From the NCBI GenBank assembly GCA_021018815.1, contig JAITYX010000012.1:2852001-2916000 (forward strand): a stretch of DNA of 64,000 bases, written 5' to 3'. This document shows, one piece after another, positions 21,560-33,300 of this stretch. Positions within the stretch are counted from its first letter, which is position 1. The number at the start of each line of letters is the position of its first letter. Source of the DNA: Talinum fruticosum. Lineage: Eukaryota > Streptophyta > Magnoliopsida > Caryophyllales > Talinaceae. Position numbers and translations under genes: made by a program. The notes below the pieces were generated by a model. The model saw nothing but the letters and a program-made list of their open reading frames with translations, did no database searches and was not told the origin of the DNA.

Positions 21560-22979
21560 TAACCTAAGACTTTGTATCTAAGTGTTTATCCGAAAGTCTA
21601 AGGACTCAATTCTACATACAAAAGTAGAAATTGACTCTGTCAATCAAAATGAGCACTGACCGAGCCACTTAGTTCTGGAAACTTACCCAATCAGTATGAC
21701 TCATACTAAAACTTTGCCCAAATAATTTCACAAGTTTAACTTTTCTTTTAAACTGGATTACTTTATATTTTGAAACGTAATTACTAGTGTTAATTCTAAA
21801 TTGGCCGATTTATTAAGTTGAATTTAATTATATTGGCAAACACTGAAATATGTCTAATGAACTCTTTGAACCCATTTATCTCATATTTATTCTTTGAGTT
21901 TAGACATATATGAAATTTGAATATATAAAATATTGGACTTGAAAAATTCCATTTTAATAGATTAAGGAATTTTAGTTGTTGATTTATTTAGACTAATCCT
22001 TATCTAACCTTGGACCAAAGTATTTTTATACTTTGAGTACTATCTATAATTTGTTTTTATAAGTTTATTAAATCTAAATAATCTCAACTTAAAGTAAAAA
22101 ACAACGGCTTCATTACGGTTCCAATACAAAGAAACGAAAAGTTGGTTATTTCGGGTAGACTCGGGCAGTTGTGTCAAACTTGTTTGTGTTCCATTTGTGG
22201 TAACTTCTGGTTTTTAACTCTAACAGATGTTTCTACCGTGTTTCTCAAATACAACAAGTTGGTAGGATTGCTTTTGAAGGCTAGAACCTATGTTCAACAA
22301 ATACATCTTCAACGGTTCTAATTCGAGGACTCGGACTATCCATTGTAATGGCTAGCCGACCCGAAGCTCCAGCCTAAGGCACAATGTCTCTCTTCATTGT
22401 TGCCTATAAATAAAAGTCTTGATTCAAGACTTACAAGATTGTTGGAACTAAGAACTCAGCTCTCATATTCTCTTTTCGAGCTTATAACTCTTGTTAATTC
22501 AATCTCAATTTTCTAAGTTGTAGCATCTTGCAAAGAAAAGTCTTGTAATCTCTACTCTTTTCTCAACCACTTTACTGGTTTCCTTGACTGATTTATAAGG
22601 GTTAACTCAACTCACTTGTCTCAAATTATAAAGGGTAACTCGGTTTGGAAGTATTCGGGCGAGATAAGGTCATTTATGTGCCTTGGAAAACTTATATTAG
22701 GGTTGTCCAAGGGAGCAATTCGAGTGGTCAATTCATTGTATTAGTGGATTCAAATAATTGATTTAACTTAATGCTTGAATTAGCACTGACTGTGATTTTC
22801 TACCCTTAGAAGATTTCCATGTAAAATCTCTGTTTATCTTTATCCGAGTCAATCTAGACTCAATTTTACTTTTGAGTTCATCCTCCCTTCAAAGAACTTC
22901 AAAATTTCGCATTTTCCATTCATCACCCTATTCACCCCTCCCTCTCTAGGATGAATTAGTCTCTCTATCTAAACTTTCG
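21560..22979 (+). repeat. Remainder of element B's 3' LTR (after TAACC duplication)
   Basis: Diverged LTR of the same family. 'ttggaccaaagtattttta' is at about 22010, TATAAATAAAAG near 22405, 'tgattttctacccttaga' near 22792, and 'catcaccctattcacccct' near 22921. It ends AAACTTTCG at 22979, a decayed CTTCA. Together with the 139-bp stub it makes a full LTR of about 1554 bp, the same length as the LTR at 54536-56088. Confidence 0.85.
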
Positions 22980-23352
22980 GTTACAAAACCCAAAATAATG
23001 CAAAAATAGGGCATAAATCATAGACATATGAATAAATTTTCAAAAATAGCAAGCAACCTCCCATAAAATCTAATGCAATAATGTAAATATCGCATTTATT
23101 AGTTATCAATTCTTAATCATAAAAAATATAAATAAATTACAAAATATCAAAAGAATATCAAAAATTATACAAACATAGTTTGGTTTTAATTGAGTTGGAT
23201 TGGAATTAGGTCGGGTCAAAGTCGGACTCGGGGTTGGTTCGGATTCGGATCATTTGTATTCGGATTGAATCAATTCGTATCATTTTGCACTCGTCTAATA
23301 GTGCACAACAATACCAAAAAGAAAAATGATCAAAGTAGCATACCCGTTTGTT

Positions 23353-23353
<1 letters not shown>
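22980..23353. other. Non-coding AT-rich spacer
   Basis: No gene recognised. A short GGATTCGGAT-rich stretch lies near 23220-23275. The open frame spanning it is created by the adjacent (TA)n tract and is not a gene. Confidence 0.6.
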
Positions 23354-23429
<76 letters not shown>

Positions 23430-23448
23430 CTTATCACTAACTCGTATC

Positions 23449-23536
<88 letters not shown>
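23354..23536. repeat. (TA)n microsatellite with a 23-bp interruption
   Basis: Two long TA arrays (about 23354-23427 and 23451-23536) are separated by 'ttcttatcactaactcgtat' and a few bases. Pieces of this interruption recur at 29659-29694 beyond the inserted elements, so it marks the original target DNA. Confidence 0.95.
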
Positions 23537-23538
<2 letters not shown>

Positions 23539-23544
23539 AAAATT

Positions 23545-23577
23545 CTATGATAGTTGAATTTTTTTCAACTATCATAG
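23545..23577. repeat. Perfect 14-bp hairpin in left inverted end
   Basis: CTATGATAGTTGAA and its exact complement are separated by a T-only loop. The right end carries the related, less perfect palindrome near 29571-29600. Confidence 0.9.
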
Positions 23578-24254
23578 TTGATAAATTCTAGCCATTGATC
23601 TTTTAAAATAAATATATACCATTGGATCAAATTACCTGCTACCTACTAAACATGTAATCCCATATTTCCTCCACCACTCACACCACCCTACCCTCGCCAT
23701 ATCCAAATAACTCGCCTCTCTCTCCCTCTCTCCATTCTCGGTCGTGCCCCTCTCTCTCCATTCTCAATTTTTTTGTCATAACTTTTCACGAGTGATATTG
23801 AAACTTGTCAAGGTATTTACAATTAAAGCTCATATGAAATACGTTCAAGCATTTGCAATTTATAGTGATAATTAATTATCAAGAATTAGCTTAAGAAATT
23901 TTCATCCACCTTCCGAAGTTGTCTTTTATTTAAAATAGCAAGAAACAATATTAGAAATGGCATTAATACTCTCCCCTCCTCCCCTGGCTCCTATCCAAGC
24001 TCTGTTCCAATTTCGGTGCTCAATAATAATGCCCAAATCAGAGAATTTACTATCTCCAATTTGACATAATGAATGTTGGAGCTTGAACTCGAAATGAGTG
24101 TATTCAAGAAGGAAATATGGCGGAACTTTATCCGAGAGAGGGGGAGACATGGATTATGTGGGTTGGGGTGGAGAGAGAGGATGTGGATTACATGGGGTGG
24201 AGAGAGAAGAGCCGTAATAACAACCTACTATAATAGGTAGAGCTGGCAATTTTA

Positions 24255-24400
24255 ACCCGACCCGAAAACCCGACCCGATTTTTTTGGGTTTTGGACAAGA
24301 AATTTGGACCCGAAACCCGAAATTACCCGAACCCAAAAACCCGAAAATTTTTGGGTTGGGTCGGGTCGGGTCCGGGTCGACCCATTGGGTCGGAGACAAA
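24255..24400. repeat. Left subterminal repeat array of hAT
   Basis: Multiple CCCGACCCG, CCCGAAACCCG and inverse GGGTCGGGTCGGG units. In hAT elements such arrays bind transposase. The mirror array is at 29345-29480. Confidence 0.8.
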
Positions 24401-24479
24401 AAATCACAGAAACAGTTTGTTGGGCTTGTAAAGTTGAAGTTGAAGTTGAAGTTGGGCTTGTATTTGTTTAACCCATGAA

Positions 24480-24760
24480 AATGACAAAACCCAAAACCCT
24501 TCATCTCTGTCTCTCGCTCGCCCTTTCTCGTGCTTCCATCGCAGTCATCTTCCCCAAGCCCTCGCTCCATTGCTTGCTGCATCTCGCATCCCCTCTCTGT
24601 CTCTCGCTGATTCTCGTTCGCCTCCCCTCTCTGTCTCTCGCCTGCCCTCTATCTCTCGCTTTCGCTCGTTCGCCACCCCTCTCTGTCTCTCGCCTGCCCT
24701 GTCTCTCGCTTTTCGCTTCTATTCTGGTGGCTCGCTGTCTTCCTCTTCCATTGCCGACCG
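24480..24760. repeat. CT-rich degenerate repeats (CTCTCTGTCTCTCGC)
   Basis: Several imperfect copies of CCCCTCTCTGTCTCTCGC in the 5' part of the hAT, probably untranslated leader or promoter-proximal sequence. Long open frames here on both strands are products of the low-complexity composition. I see no recognised domain. Confidence 0.7.
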
Positions 24761-24959
24761 TCATGCCGCCACAACGTCGACCTAGCACAGCCTTCCGTGG
24801 AAGAAGAACATCCGGTTCGGTAGTTCGACGCCCGGTCTACCTCCTCTTGCCCGAAGTAGTGGAACCTCAAGCCCTCCTTGCTCTAATTCTCCGAGTTTAC
24901 CTCTCGATTTACCTTTTAATCTTTGTTTATCTCTTTGTAATCTTTGTTTGAATGCTTCA

Positions 24960-26602
24960 ATTCCTTTTGTTTGAAGTTGGGTTTCCATTCAATTTGCCAT
25001 CTTCTGTCTCAAACTCGGGCACTTCGTCTCAAGTTCGTTTTGTTTAGGTTCGACTGTGTTAGAGTTTTAGGGGAGGTAGATTAGCTAGAGTAATTAGTTG
25101 ATTAGACAATTATGAAGCTTAATTAAGTTAGTTGATATGGAAAAGTTGATCAAGTTTTGTACTATGTAAACTGGAAAATGTTGAGCTAGATAGAGGCATT
25201 TTCTAGAGAAAATGGCACCAGTCAAATGATCAACCGATTTATCAGATTTCGGGATGTGAGAAGACTTTGTTGATGTTGTGATGTTAGGCACGAGGTTCCT
25301 TGATGACAATTATACTGATGCGGCAATGTATATTCGGATAGCTAAGGAGATAGTCTAACATGAAAGGAAAGATATTCAGTGAGGTGAATTGTCCGATCAT
25401 AGCTAGGCATGGCCCATGATTATCCGAAAGCTGGCATTTGTTTAGTCACATTGCATTGGTTGCAATGGGATCCTCTACAAACTCGGTATTATTGAGTGCT
25501 TTGTTTGTGATTGCAAAGTGACCGAGAAAATAAATGGGAAAAATACTTGGGAGAAGTGTACTTAATATACTTCTTAGTCTCAGCCATAAAAAATGTTGAA
25601 GGCTCCAAGCTTCGAAAAATAGATATGATAGTGCGGCCATTGTTAAGATCAGCTTAGTTGAAGTTAATGGTGGTAGGCGAAAGGGGTGAGGAAGTGAAGG
25701 CTGTGGTAGCATGTCGATTCTTTCACGTTGGGAGTTGGGTTGAGGAAACTACTTGGATGAGGTAGCCGGTGTAGTGTGCTCACATAGTACATGGAATCTC
25801 CCGAAAATTCTATAACTATGTAGTATAGGCATCAAGCAAAGTAGGCAAAGCGAGTGTACAATAGAATATCTTTCTACAAGGTTGCAGGTTGAGTTTTTTT
25901 TTTTTTTTTTTCTGCCTTTTCATTTTGCGAAGCCGCGCTATTTGAATTTGATGCAAGTGTTAATTGGGAGTAATTGTTTAATCTTCTCAAGTTATGTTCT
26001 CGCTTTGATGAATTGACTATATAAATAATTTTATTTGATATTCCATGGAGTTAGTAGTGAAGGGGAGGTATTTGGTTGTACACTTGGAACAAGTATATTG
26101 CACTCGGTTAGTGATCCGCACTTCCAGTAGTCCTTTCCTTTTGCTTAAGGCACATATCGACGAGATACCCATGGATTATATAGGATTATTAACTTGAATG
26201 TGGAATACTAAGCTTATTTCCAATGTTTGAGTTCTAAATGACCATCTGCTAGAGGTGCTTTGTTTCAAAGAAAGCTTTTATCTTAGGAGCAAAATTTGGT
26301 AGCTATGTTGATCGTTTTGTGAAACTGGAACATATATTGATGATGACTATTAGCTCAATGTTGAATCCCCGCAAGCAACTTGAAGAGCCACATGTTTACA
26401 TGCATAATTTAACACAAGAAACCTGTAGTACGATTTTCCGATTTTGGCTTGTCACTTGTTAGAAACTAATATCCATTTAACCGATTTATCTAGTTTCAAT
26501 TACAATTTGCAATTCTTAAACCAAAGAATTCAGTTAAGCATACTGTCATTATTGTTAAGTGTTGAATCGGATGCTAATATGTTAATATTTTTCATTTTAT
26601 AG
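24960..26602. other. hAT 5' non-coding region / probable first intron
   Basis: No recognisable coding sequence. A T-run occurs at about 25893-25910. An acceptor-like TTTTATAG ends at 26602, just before the transposase reading frame, so much of this could be a 5' intron (inference). Confidence 0.45.
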
Positions 26603-28808
26603 GAAGCTCTACCCCATCATCGGCACCGTTTAGTGTTGAATAAGATGGAGATATTTCTTCATCAAGGAAAAGGCGGTGGAGTTCACCTGTGTGGGATCAC
26701 TACAACATTAAGGAAGGCAAGTTCTTCGCCGATGGTAACGCTCGTGCTTATTGTAAATATTGTAATGGAGGGCCCACAATTGCGGAATCTTGACATGGTA
26801 CCTCTAACTTTAGACGTCATACCGAGAGTTGTAGTGCCCGTGCAAGTAACGATGAATGATGGCTAAAGATGGGAAGTTGGCTAGAAAATTTGAGAAATCT
26901 GTGTATAAGGAATTGGTTGCTCTAGCTATTATTAGACATGGTTATCCTTACATGTATGCACAACATGAAGGAAATCGACTAATTCATCGTTATTTGAATG
27001 AAGATTGTAATCTAATATCTAGGAACACGGCGAAAAATCATACATTGAAGATCCATAAACGGGAAAAGGAAAGGCTTATAAAGTCATTAAGCCACGTTCC
27101 TTCTAGAATTTGTTTGACTAGTGACTTGTGGACTTCTTGTGTGGGTCATGGTTTTCTCTCCTTAACTCGCTCATTATATTGATGCCCAATGGAATTTGCA
27201 TGCTAAGATACTGAGTTTTAGTCACATGCCTCCTCCCCACAATGCACATACCGTGCATGATAGGCTTCATGACCTACTAAAGGAGTGGAAAATTCATAAG
27301 AAAGTCTTCACCATTACATTGGATAATGCTCGATACAATGATAACATGGAAGACTTGTTGCGTGATACTCTTAATGTGCATGCTAGATTGCCTTGTAGTG
27401 GTGAATTTTTCCATGTGCGATGTGGTGCTCATGTATTAAATTTGATTGTGAAAGAGGGATTGAAGTTGATTGATGTGGGGATAACTAAGGTTAAGGAGTT
27501 GATGAAATATGTGACTGGTTCCGAGGGAAGAAAATTAAGATTTGCGTAAATTGTGTCGGGTCTTGGCATTGATTGTTCAAGAAGCTTATGGTTGGATTGC
27601 CCAACAAGATGGAACTCTACCTATAAGATGTTGGTTAGGGCATTACCTTATCGAGGCGCATTTTCAAGTATGAGGTGGATGGAGAGATCTAGTTCTAGTT
27701 TTCCTGAACTTCCTACGAGATGAAGAATGGTCTAGGATTGAGAAAATTTGTGAGCTTCTTCAACCTTTTGATGAAATAACCACCGTTATATCCGGTCGAA
27801 AATATCCAATAGCAAACTTGTATTTGAAAAATGTATGGAGAATTGAACTTTTATTGTCTTCACCGGCTGATTGTGATGACCCTTTTATTAAAGCTATGGC
27901 AACAAAAATGAAGGGGAAATTCAAGGACTATTGGGATTCTTATAGTACAATCCTTTCTTTTGCTTGCCATTTTTTATCCTCGTTACAAATTTCAATTTGT
28001 CAAGTATTGCTTTTCACAATTGGATTATGAAACTGCGGAGTTAAAATCCAAGCTTGTCAAAGATCAATTATACAAGCTCTTTGGTGAATATGTGAAAGAC
28101 AACCACATATCAAATGTGGGTGAGCCAAGGAAAGAAGATGATGTTCTAGCGGTATGTTTTGAAATTTTCTTCTATTTGTTCTTTTATAAATTATAATACA
28201 CTACGTTTCATTTTTATAATAACATATTTTCATGTTGTAGGGATTTGCTAATTTTGACCAAGTTGCGGTATCTACTTCCACAATTTCGAGTTGGACAAGT
28301 ATTTGGATGAGTATAGATTAGATCACACTTTGGAATTAGATATTTTGACTTGGTGGAAACAAAATTCAAATCGATTCCCTTGCTTGAGTGACATGGTGAA
28401 AGATGTATTGAGCATTCCTATTACGATCTGTGGCTTCCAAGTCATGTTTTAGTATGGGATCTAGAATTCTAACAAAATGGAGAGCTTCTCTTTTGCCCGA
28501 TAATGCGGATGCATTAATTACCACTCGTAGTTGGGTTTTCGGATTTGAGATGCAAGGGGGTAAGTTTTATTGTATTTTTGTAATCTTTATAATCATTTTG
28601 TATTTTATAAGTATATTAGTTTAACTTGTGATTGTGAATATTTGATGATATAGATGAAGAGAATCAAGAAGTGAATGGATTGGCAGCTCATTTTGCTAGC
28701 GTTCGGTTGAATGTTGAAGAAGATGTACAAGAAGAGCATGATGAAGAAGATGTGGTGGAGTTAGAATCAAGAGATGGAACAGAAGTCGAAGATTCTACCA
28801 TTAGTTAG
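26603..28808 (+). pseudogene. hAT transposase (BED zinc finger, RICESLEEPER-like), degenerate
   Basis: Order: a BED zinc finger (WDHYNIKEGKFFADGNARAY, CKYCNGG, then GTSNFRRHTESC at about 26685-26840), RNase H-like core (SRICLTSDLWTSCVGHGFLS at about 27100, FTITLDNARYNDNMEDLL, FHVRCGAHVLNLIVKEGL), and the C-terminal hATC dimerisation region (LDKYLDEYRLDHTLELDILT, then FSMGSRILTKWRASLLPDNA at about 28448-28510). Probable introns are 28152-28240 and 28560-28653 (GT...AG). The last exon is acidic and ends at TAG 28806-28808. TAA and TGA stops in the N-terminal part look like C-to-T changes, and frameshifts occur near 26855, 27180 and 27548. It would cut and join hAT ends. Confidence 0.9.
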
Positions 28809-29344
28809 TAGATTAATATTACAAGTTGATGTTGATGGACTTGCACTTTATTAATTTAGTATGTGTTTTGTATGATTGTCTATGAGATTGTGAGTTTATG
28901 GTATTGTGAAGATTTTGTGATATTTAATGTGTTTTATTTGCTTTTGAATACTTTGTAATTTGTAATGTAATATTACGATGGACTTTGTGATTCTATCGGT
29001 TTAAAACTTAATGTTTGGAGTTTTATTTGCTTTTAAATATTTTGTGATTTGTAATGAGTTTTATTTTAGTTTTAACGGTGAATTTAGTAAGCTTGTTTTG
29101 TACTTTGTTCGTCAACAAACGTTTGAGATAAATACTTATGAAATATTCAACATGACTTGGTAATGCATTTACGTAATTATAAAGTGCTAATTCTTATTAA
29201 TGTTTAATTTATGCATTCAATTTATGTTTAAAATTATAATGGTATTATTGTTACCAAAAAGTGAAGGATATATTCATACAAGATTGATTAATTTGACTCT
29301 AAATATCTATTTTATTTTCTCGAAAAAATAAGAAAAATGGCGCT

Positions 29345-29480
29345 CTTGACCCGTTGGGTTGACCCGAAACCCGCAGAATCGAAATACACCCGACCCGTAT
29401 TTTACCCGAACCCGAAATACACCCGACCCGTATTTTACCCGAACCCGAATACACCCGACCCGTATTTAACCCGCCCGCCC
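29345..29480. repeat. Right subterminal repeat array of hAT
   Basis: At least three near-identical units of CACCCGACCCGTATTT followed by ACCCGAACCCGAA, then CCCGCCCGCCCG just before the terminal repeat. It matches the left array in motif. Confidence 0.85.
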
Positions 29481-29796
29481 GAATTGACAGTGTCGATAGT
29501 AGGTAATTTTACATTAAAGTAGTGGTTTAGATTTCTTTATTAAATATCAACGGTGATGGTAAATTTAATTATAATAGTTAAATTTTTTTTAACTATAGTA
29601 GAATCTCCCTATATATATATATATAGAAACACCCCATCTATTCTAATTTCCCGGAAAATAACTCGTATCGTATGAATTATTTCTTATCACTAACCAGCAA
29701 TGCAGTCAAAAAATATCCAAATAGATTAATCTCGTCAATGGTCCGTGTGAAGTATTATAGGTATAGGGTAATAGAAGATACAAGTCCCGGACATCC

Positions 29797-29848
29797 ATGG
29801 GTAATACTATTACCCATATGGATAATATCCATATATGGGCAATGCCCA
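29797..29848. repeat. Three consecutive short palindromes
   Basis: Perfect or near-perfect palindromes at 29797-29817 (ATGGGTAATA arm), 29816-29834 (ATATGGATA arm) and 29836-29848 (TGGGC arm) follow one another. Downstream, 'gccaatgcccacccctaa' near 29943 resembles an inverted hAT-type end, so this may be a small degenerate MITE. Identity is not certain. Confidence 0.6.
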
Positions 29849-30384
29849 CGTGTATATCAAAAGGTATGTATGGGCTGGACGTGGATCCAATGCCAACATC
29901 TTTAGCCAAAATATGGGCTTGGATATACCCTGTCCATAAGTTGCCAATGCCCACCCCTAATCACAACGTAATAGTAACATGAATCCGCCTGACACTACAA
30001 CAGGCAAAATTTTTAGCTAAGCAACAGCGTCCAAAGTTTAGTAAAAACCATAAAGAAGACAATTCAATTACTTACAAAAAGATAACTGCTTTTCATCCTC
30101 ACTCCTCATCTAATGACATAAAATGTTTGCCATTAATCAGTCTAGTTAGGAAAGAAAAATAGAACGCATCTGATATCCTAGTGCAGTTTCTTTGGCGCAG
30201 AAACTTCTCTTTTACAAAATCATGTCGTGAATCCATCACAGAGATCAATTCTGCTTATATTCAAGCAATGCACCTAACAGCAATCTACAATAATGAATCA
30301 ACCAGCGTATTATCAGCTGGACATGGAACAATGTGAACTCCACCAAGAGAGGCCCCTCCTATACCTGACAGACTATGACAGGAT

Positions 30385-33300
30385 TCAGTCATCCTCTTCG
30401 AACTTGAGAACAGGAAGGATATTCAAGGCAGAAGAGCCAAGATGAATACCACGCACAAAGCCACCATATGATGTCTTAATCTTGTAACAAAGCAGCAAGA
30501 TTGAATCCCACAGCGCCGTTCTTCCCTGAAAGTACAGACCATGGCACAGCTGCTGAGACTTTTGAAACAGATGAAACTTATGCAGTATTCAATAGGCCAA
30601 AAATGAACTGGAATCAACAGTGTAAACCACATAAATGCTAACAGTGGTCACTGCACATGATAAACTAAGAAACACACAATATAGTATGTAAAGCAACTAA
30701 AATTTGTATGTCAATAAGGGGCCTTTTGTAGTTTCCTATGAAATACTCTCACCAATATCCATACTGAGCAATTTCTTATGTTGAAGGTTGAGATCAGCAT
30801 GCATGCATAGCCCTCATTGGATCGACCAGTGTCAGAACTGCTACATGCAAATCAAGAAAGCGGAGGAGGTAGGCATCTCTAAGTCTTTTATTAGTCAGGC
30901 AGCATATTAAAGCCACATGGCCCACATATATATCCAACTGCATCCATCGACTAAAATTCAATGATATTTTCTGCTAAGTGAAGCTAAAGTCCAAGAAATG
31001 GGGGTTTGATTGAGATCAAAAGGTTTGCATGTATTTGCAAAAATGAGTCAGAACATTCTAATGAGCAGAAATCACAGTTAGCATGTACAAACAATTTGAT
31101 ACAATCAACCCCATAAACCAGAAAGCTATAATCATATTTTTGTTCTCCAAACCAAATTAAATAGCAATCACCTGAAGACGGAGCAGCAGTTTCTTGTCCC
31201 AGCACAAGGCAAATATTGGAGGACTGTGCTTTGCAATGACAACTACGCAGGCTCCAGGATGAAGTACAGAGGGGACAAAAGATATAACAGCAATATACTT
31301 TTCCGGAAACCTTTCTTTAGGAGGCAGAACTCCCAGGAACAAAGGATTCTTGCTTGATTGAGCTCCAGAATAAGCTGAAGGATCAACATGTAGCATCCAC
31401 TTCGGATACTCCAAGAAAGCACAAAACAGATATAAAAGCAAATGAGAGTCGGAGGGAAGCTCAAAAGTCCACTTTTTCTTTGCTTTATCAGAAGCCTCTT
31501 CATTTCGCATGTACTCGTAATTCTTCAAACAAGTTCCTTCAGCCAGTTCTGTAGACATTCCAACCATTAAAAGCACTTAAGGAGTATGTCCCTCATGCCA
31601 GATTACTCGATAATAAGCCAGTTATAACCAACATATTGCCAAACATACATATTAAAATAAACAAAGATACAACATTACTCAACACTAAGCGAGTTAGGAT
31701 CTTGCATTAATAAATGGAATATAGTTGAACTTGCATCGTACTGCCCTGACATTTGGTGCAATACTAATAATTTGGCACAGTATTTCTATACCACTACTTC
31801 GGAGGCCCAGAGTTTACATAAACCCACGAACAGTTCAAGTAGGTGTGCTCATGGATTGTTATGAATGAAGCCGTCAATTTTTGAATTACAACACTACTTA
31901 ATGCGAAGCCAAGTGAATTTTTGAATTACAACACTACTTAATGCGAAGCCAAGTTTTTTTATAACACACAGATATCATAAACTCCAATGAAAAAAGAAAT
32001 CAAAAAAGACCATCAATGATGTAACTCCCCCTTCAGCACCAAACCCCTCCTACAATCTTCCCCCAACCTACCCCCATTACCATCAAGCGGATTCCCAACT
32101 TAGAAGCTTGCTACTGCCAGGATCACCGGTCACTGATGAAGTTGCAATTATGCAATTTATCAGCCCTGGGCACCAGTGTGTGAGCTGTGACTACTGACCA
32201 CCGCTTTTCCCTTTCCTCTTTCGCTCTTCCTCTCTTCCCAACACCTACCACGCCACAACCACCGTCTTGAAACACGCATTACAGTCAAAACAAACCTTCT
32301 GCCACCAAGGAACAGCATGATTACCTCATCTCAGTTCCTATCTTCAGAGTTCAGACAACAATGCTACCACTTCAGACTACAAAAGATCTAAACGTCTACA
32401 AAACAAAACAGCCCCGTTCTCAAGTGCTTACAGACTTCAAGGCCTAAAATCAGAATAGAAATCAAGGAAAAATGGGATAATGACAAGTTAGTTTCTATCT
32501 AATAATAATTCACGAAGTTTCCAAAGTATTTTGTAAATTTGGAGGCATTAAGTTAGAAACTCCCCAACCCCCCTTTTTCTTGTGTGTGTGAACATGTAGG
32601 GAGCCACAGAAAACAACATAGGCTGGATTTGAATCCATGTCTCGGACCAACACTCATTGAAATTCAGAGAACCAAAATGGACTTTCATTTTTCCTAAGAG
32701 AACTCATATAAGAATAAATAATAATAACTGGAAAAAAAAAGGAAAAGAAGGTCCCTTAAGAAAAATAAAAAAGGAAGGAACTGTAACAGAAATACAAGGT
32801 AATATGCAGTTACCCTTAATCCTCTGCACTATATATTCAGCTGGAACACTGCTTTGTGGTAGCAAGCCCCTGATCAACTCCCCTTTTGTCAAAGCAAGCA
32901 ACCTTTGGTGCTCTGTTATGGAATCCACACATTCCTGCATGATAGGAACATAGGCATTTTGCTGTGGGCTTTGTTGCTGATTGGCTGAAGTCAACCTCTC
33001 TGCAAAAGACAAGATTAAAGAGATGTGACCACATGCACTTATACATAGAAAATATAGGCATGAGAAGGCAGAAAGGGTATTTACGTGTGGAAGCATCTAA
33101 AGCTTGCATCAGATGAGCCCGTAATTGATGAAGAAGCCCATCTTCATCTGGAGTGAATGCTGGCAGCCATTCCTTAGAGTGGTTCATAGGAGACAAGGTC
33201 GGATCTCCATTATCAGAGGAACCACTACCTATTGGAGTCAATGAGATTGATACACCTAGTTTAGCAGCAGCTTGCGTTACCTACAAGTAGCAAGATATTG

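Larger units (their letters stand above)
5880..22979 (+). mobile_element. Copia element B, with element C nested in its 3' LTR
   Basis: Forward SIRE-like copia element lacking its 5' LTR and the beginning of gag. It keeps gag, protease, integrase and part of RT, then a deletion removes the rest of RT, RNase H and most of the envelope-like ORF (junction about 9957). A polypurine tract at 10663-10675 precedes its 3' LTR, which is split at 10814/21565 by element C. The LTR ends near 22979 as TTTCG instead of CTTCA. Decay is heavier than in C, as expected for the older host element. Confidence 0.85.
24239..29496 (+). mobile_element. hAT transposon (5.26 kb), degenerate
   Basis: Begins AGAGCTGGCAATT and ends AATTGACAGTGTCGA, imperfect terminal repeats of hAT type. 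It is flanked by 8-bp target duplications TAATAGGT (24231-24238) and TAGTAGGT (29497-29504), 7 of 8 matching. Subterminal arrays of CCCGACCCG/GGGTCGGGT occur at both ends. The internal gene encodes a BED-zinc-finger/hATC transposase. Stops and a frameshift show it is inactive. It lies within the foldback element. Confidence 0.88.
23536..29610. mobile_element. Foldback-type element with long imperfect inverted ends, hosting a hAT
   Basis: The left end (from about 23536: ATTCTATGATAGTT...) and the reverse complement of the right end (29610 leftward: GGGAGATTCTACTATAGTT) match over roughly 100 bp. Both then continue with related ATTGAT...AAATTACCT blocks. Each end is itself a palindrome. The element sits in TA repeats, so a TA duplication cannot be resolved. 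Without the hAT it would be about 0.8 kb with no coding capacity. Family (foldback or Mutator-like MITE) is uncertain. Confidence 0.6.

Noticed and set aside
21590..22979. A separate solo LTR starting at CGAAAGTCTAAGG
   Set aside because: Explained better as the continuation of B's 3' LTR after insertion of C, given the TAACC duplication and total length.
23190..23591. Open frames of 73-133 codons on both strands around the TA tract
   Set aside because: Made almost entirely of Tyr-Ile repeats from (TA)n; not genes.
24475..24951. 158-codon open frame and antisense Arg-rich frames in the hAT 5' region
   Set aside because: Low-complexity CT-rich DNA gives open frames in several frames; no known domain.
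32657..33241. Open frames of about 100-134 codons overlapping TMEM209-like exons 4-5
   Set aside because: They run through splice sites or lie antisense; the spliced exon model explains the conservation.
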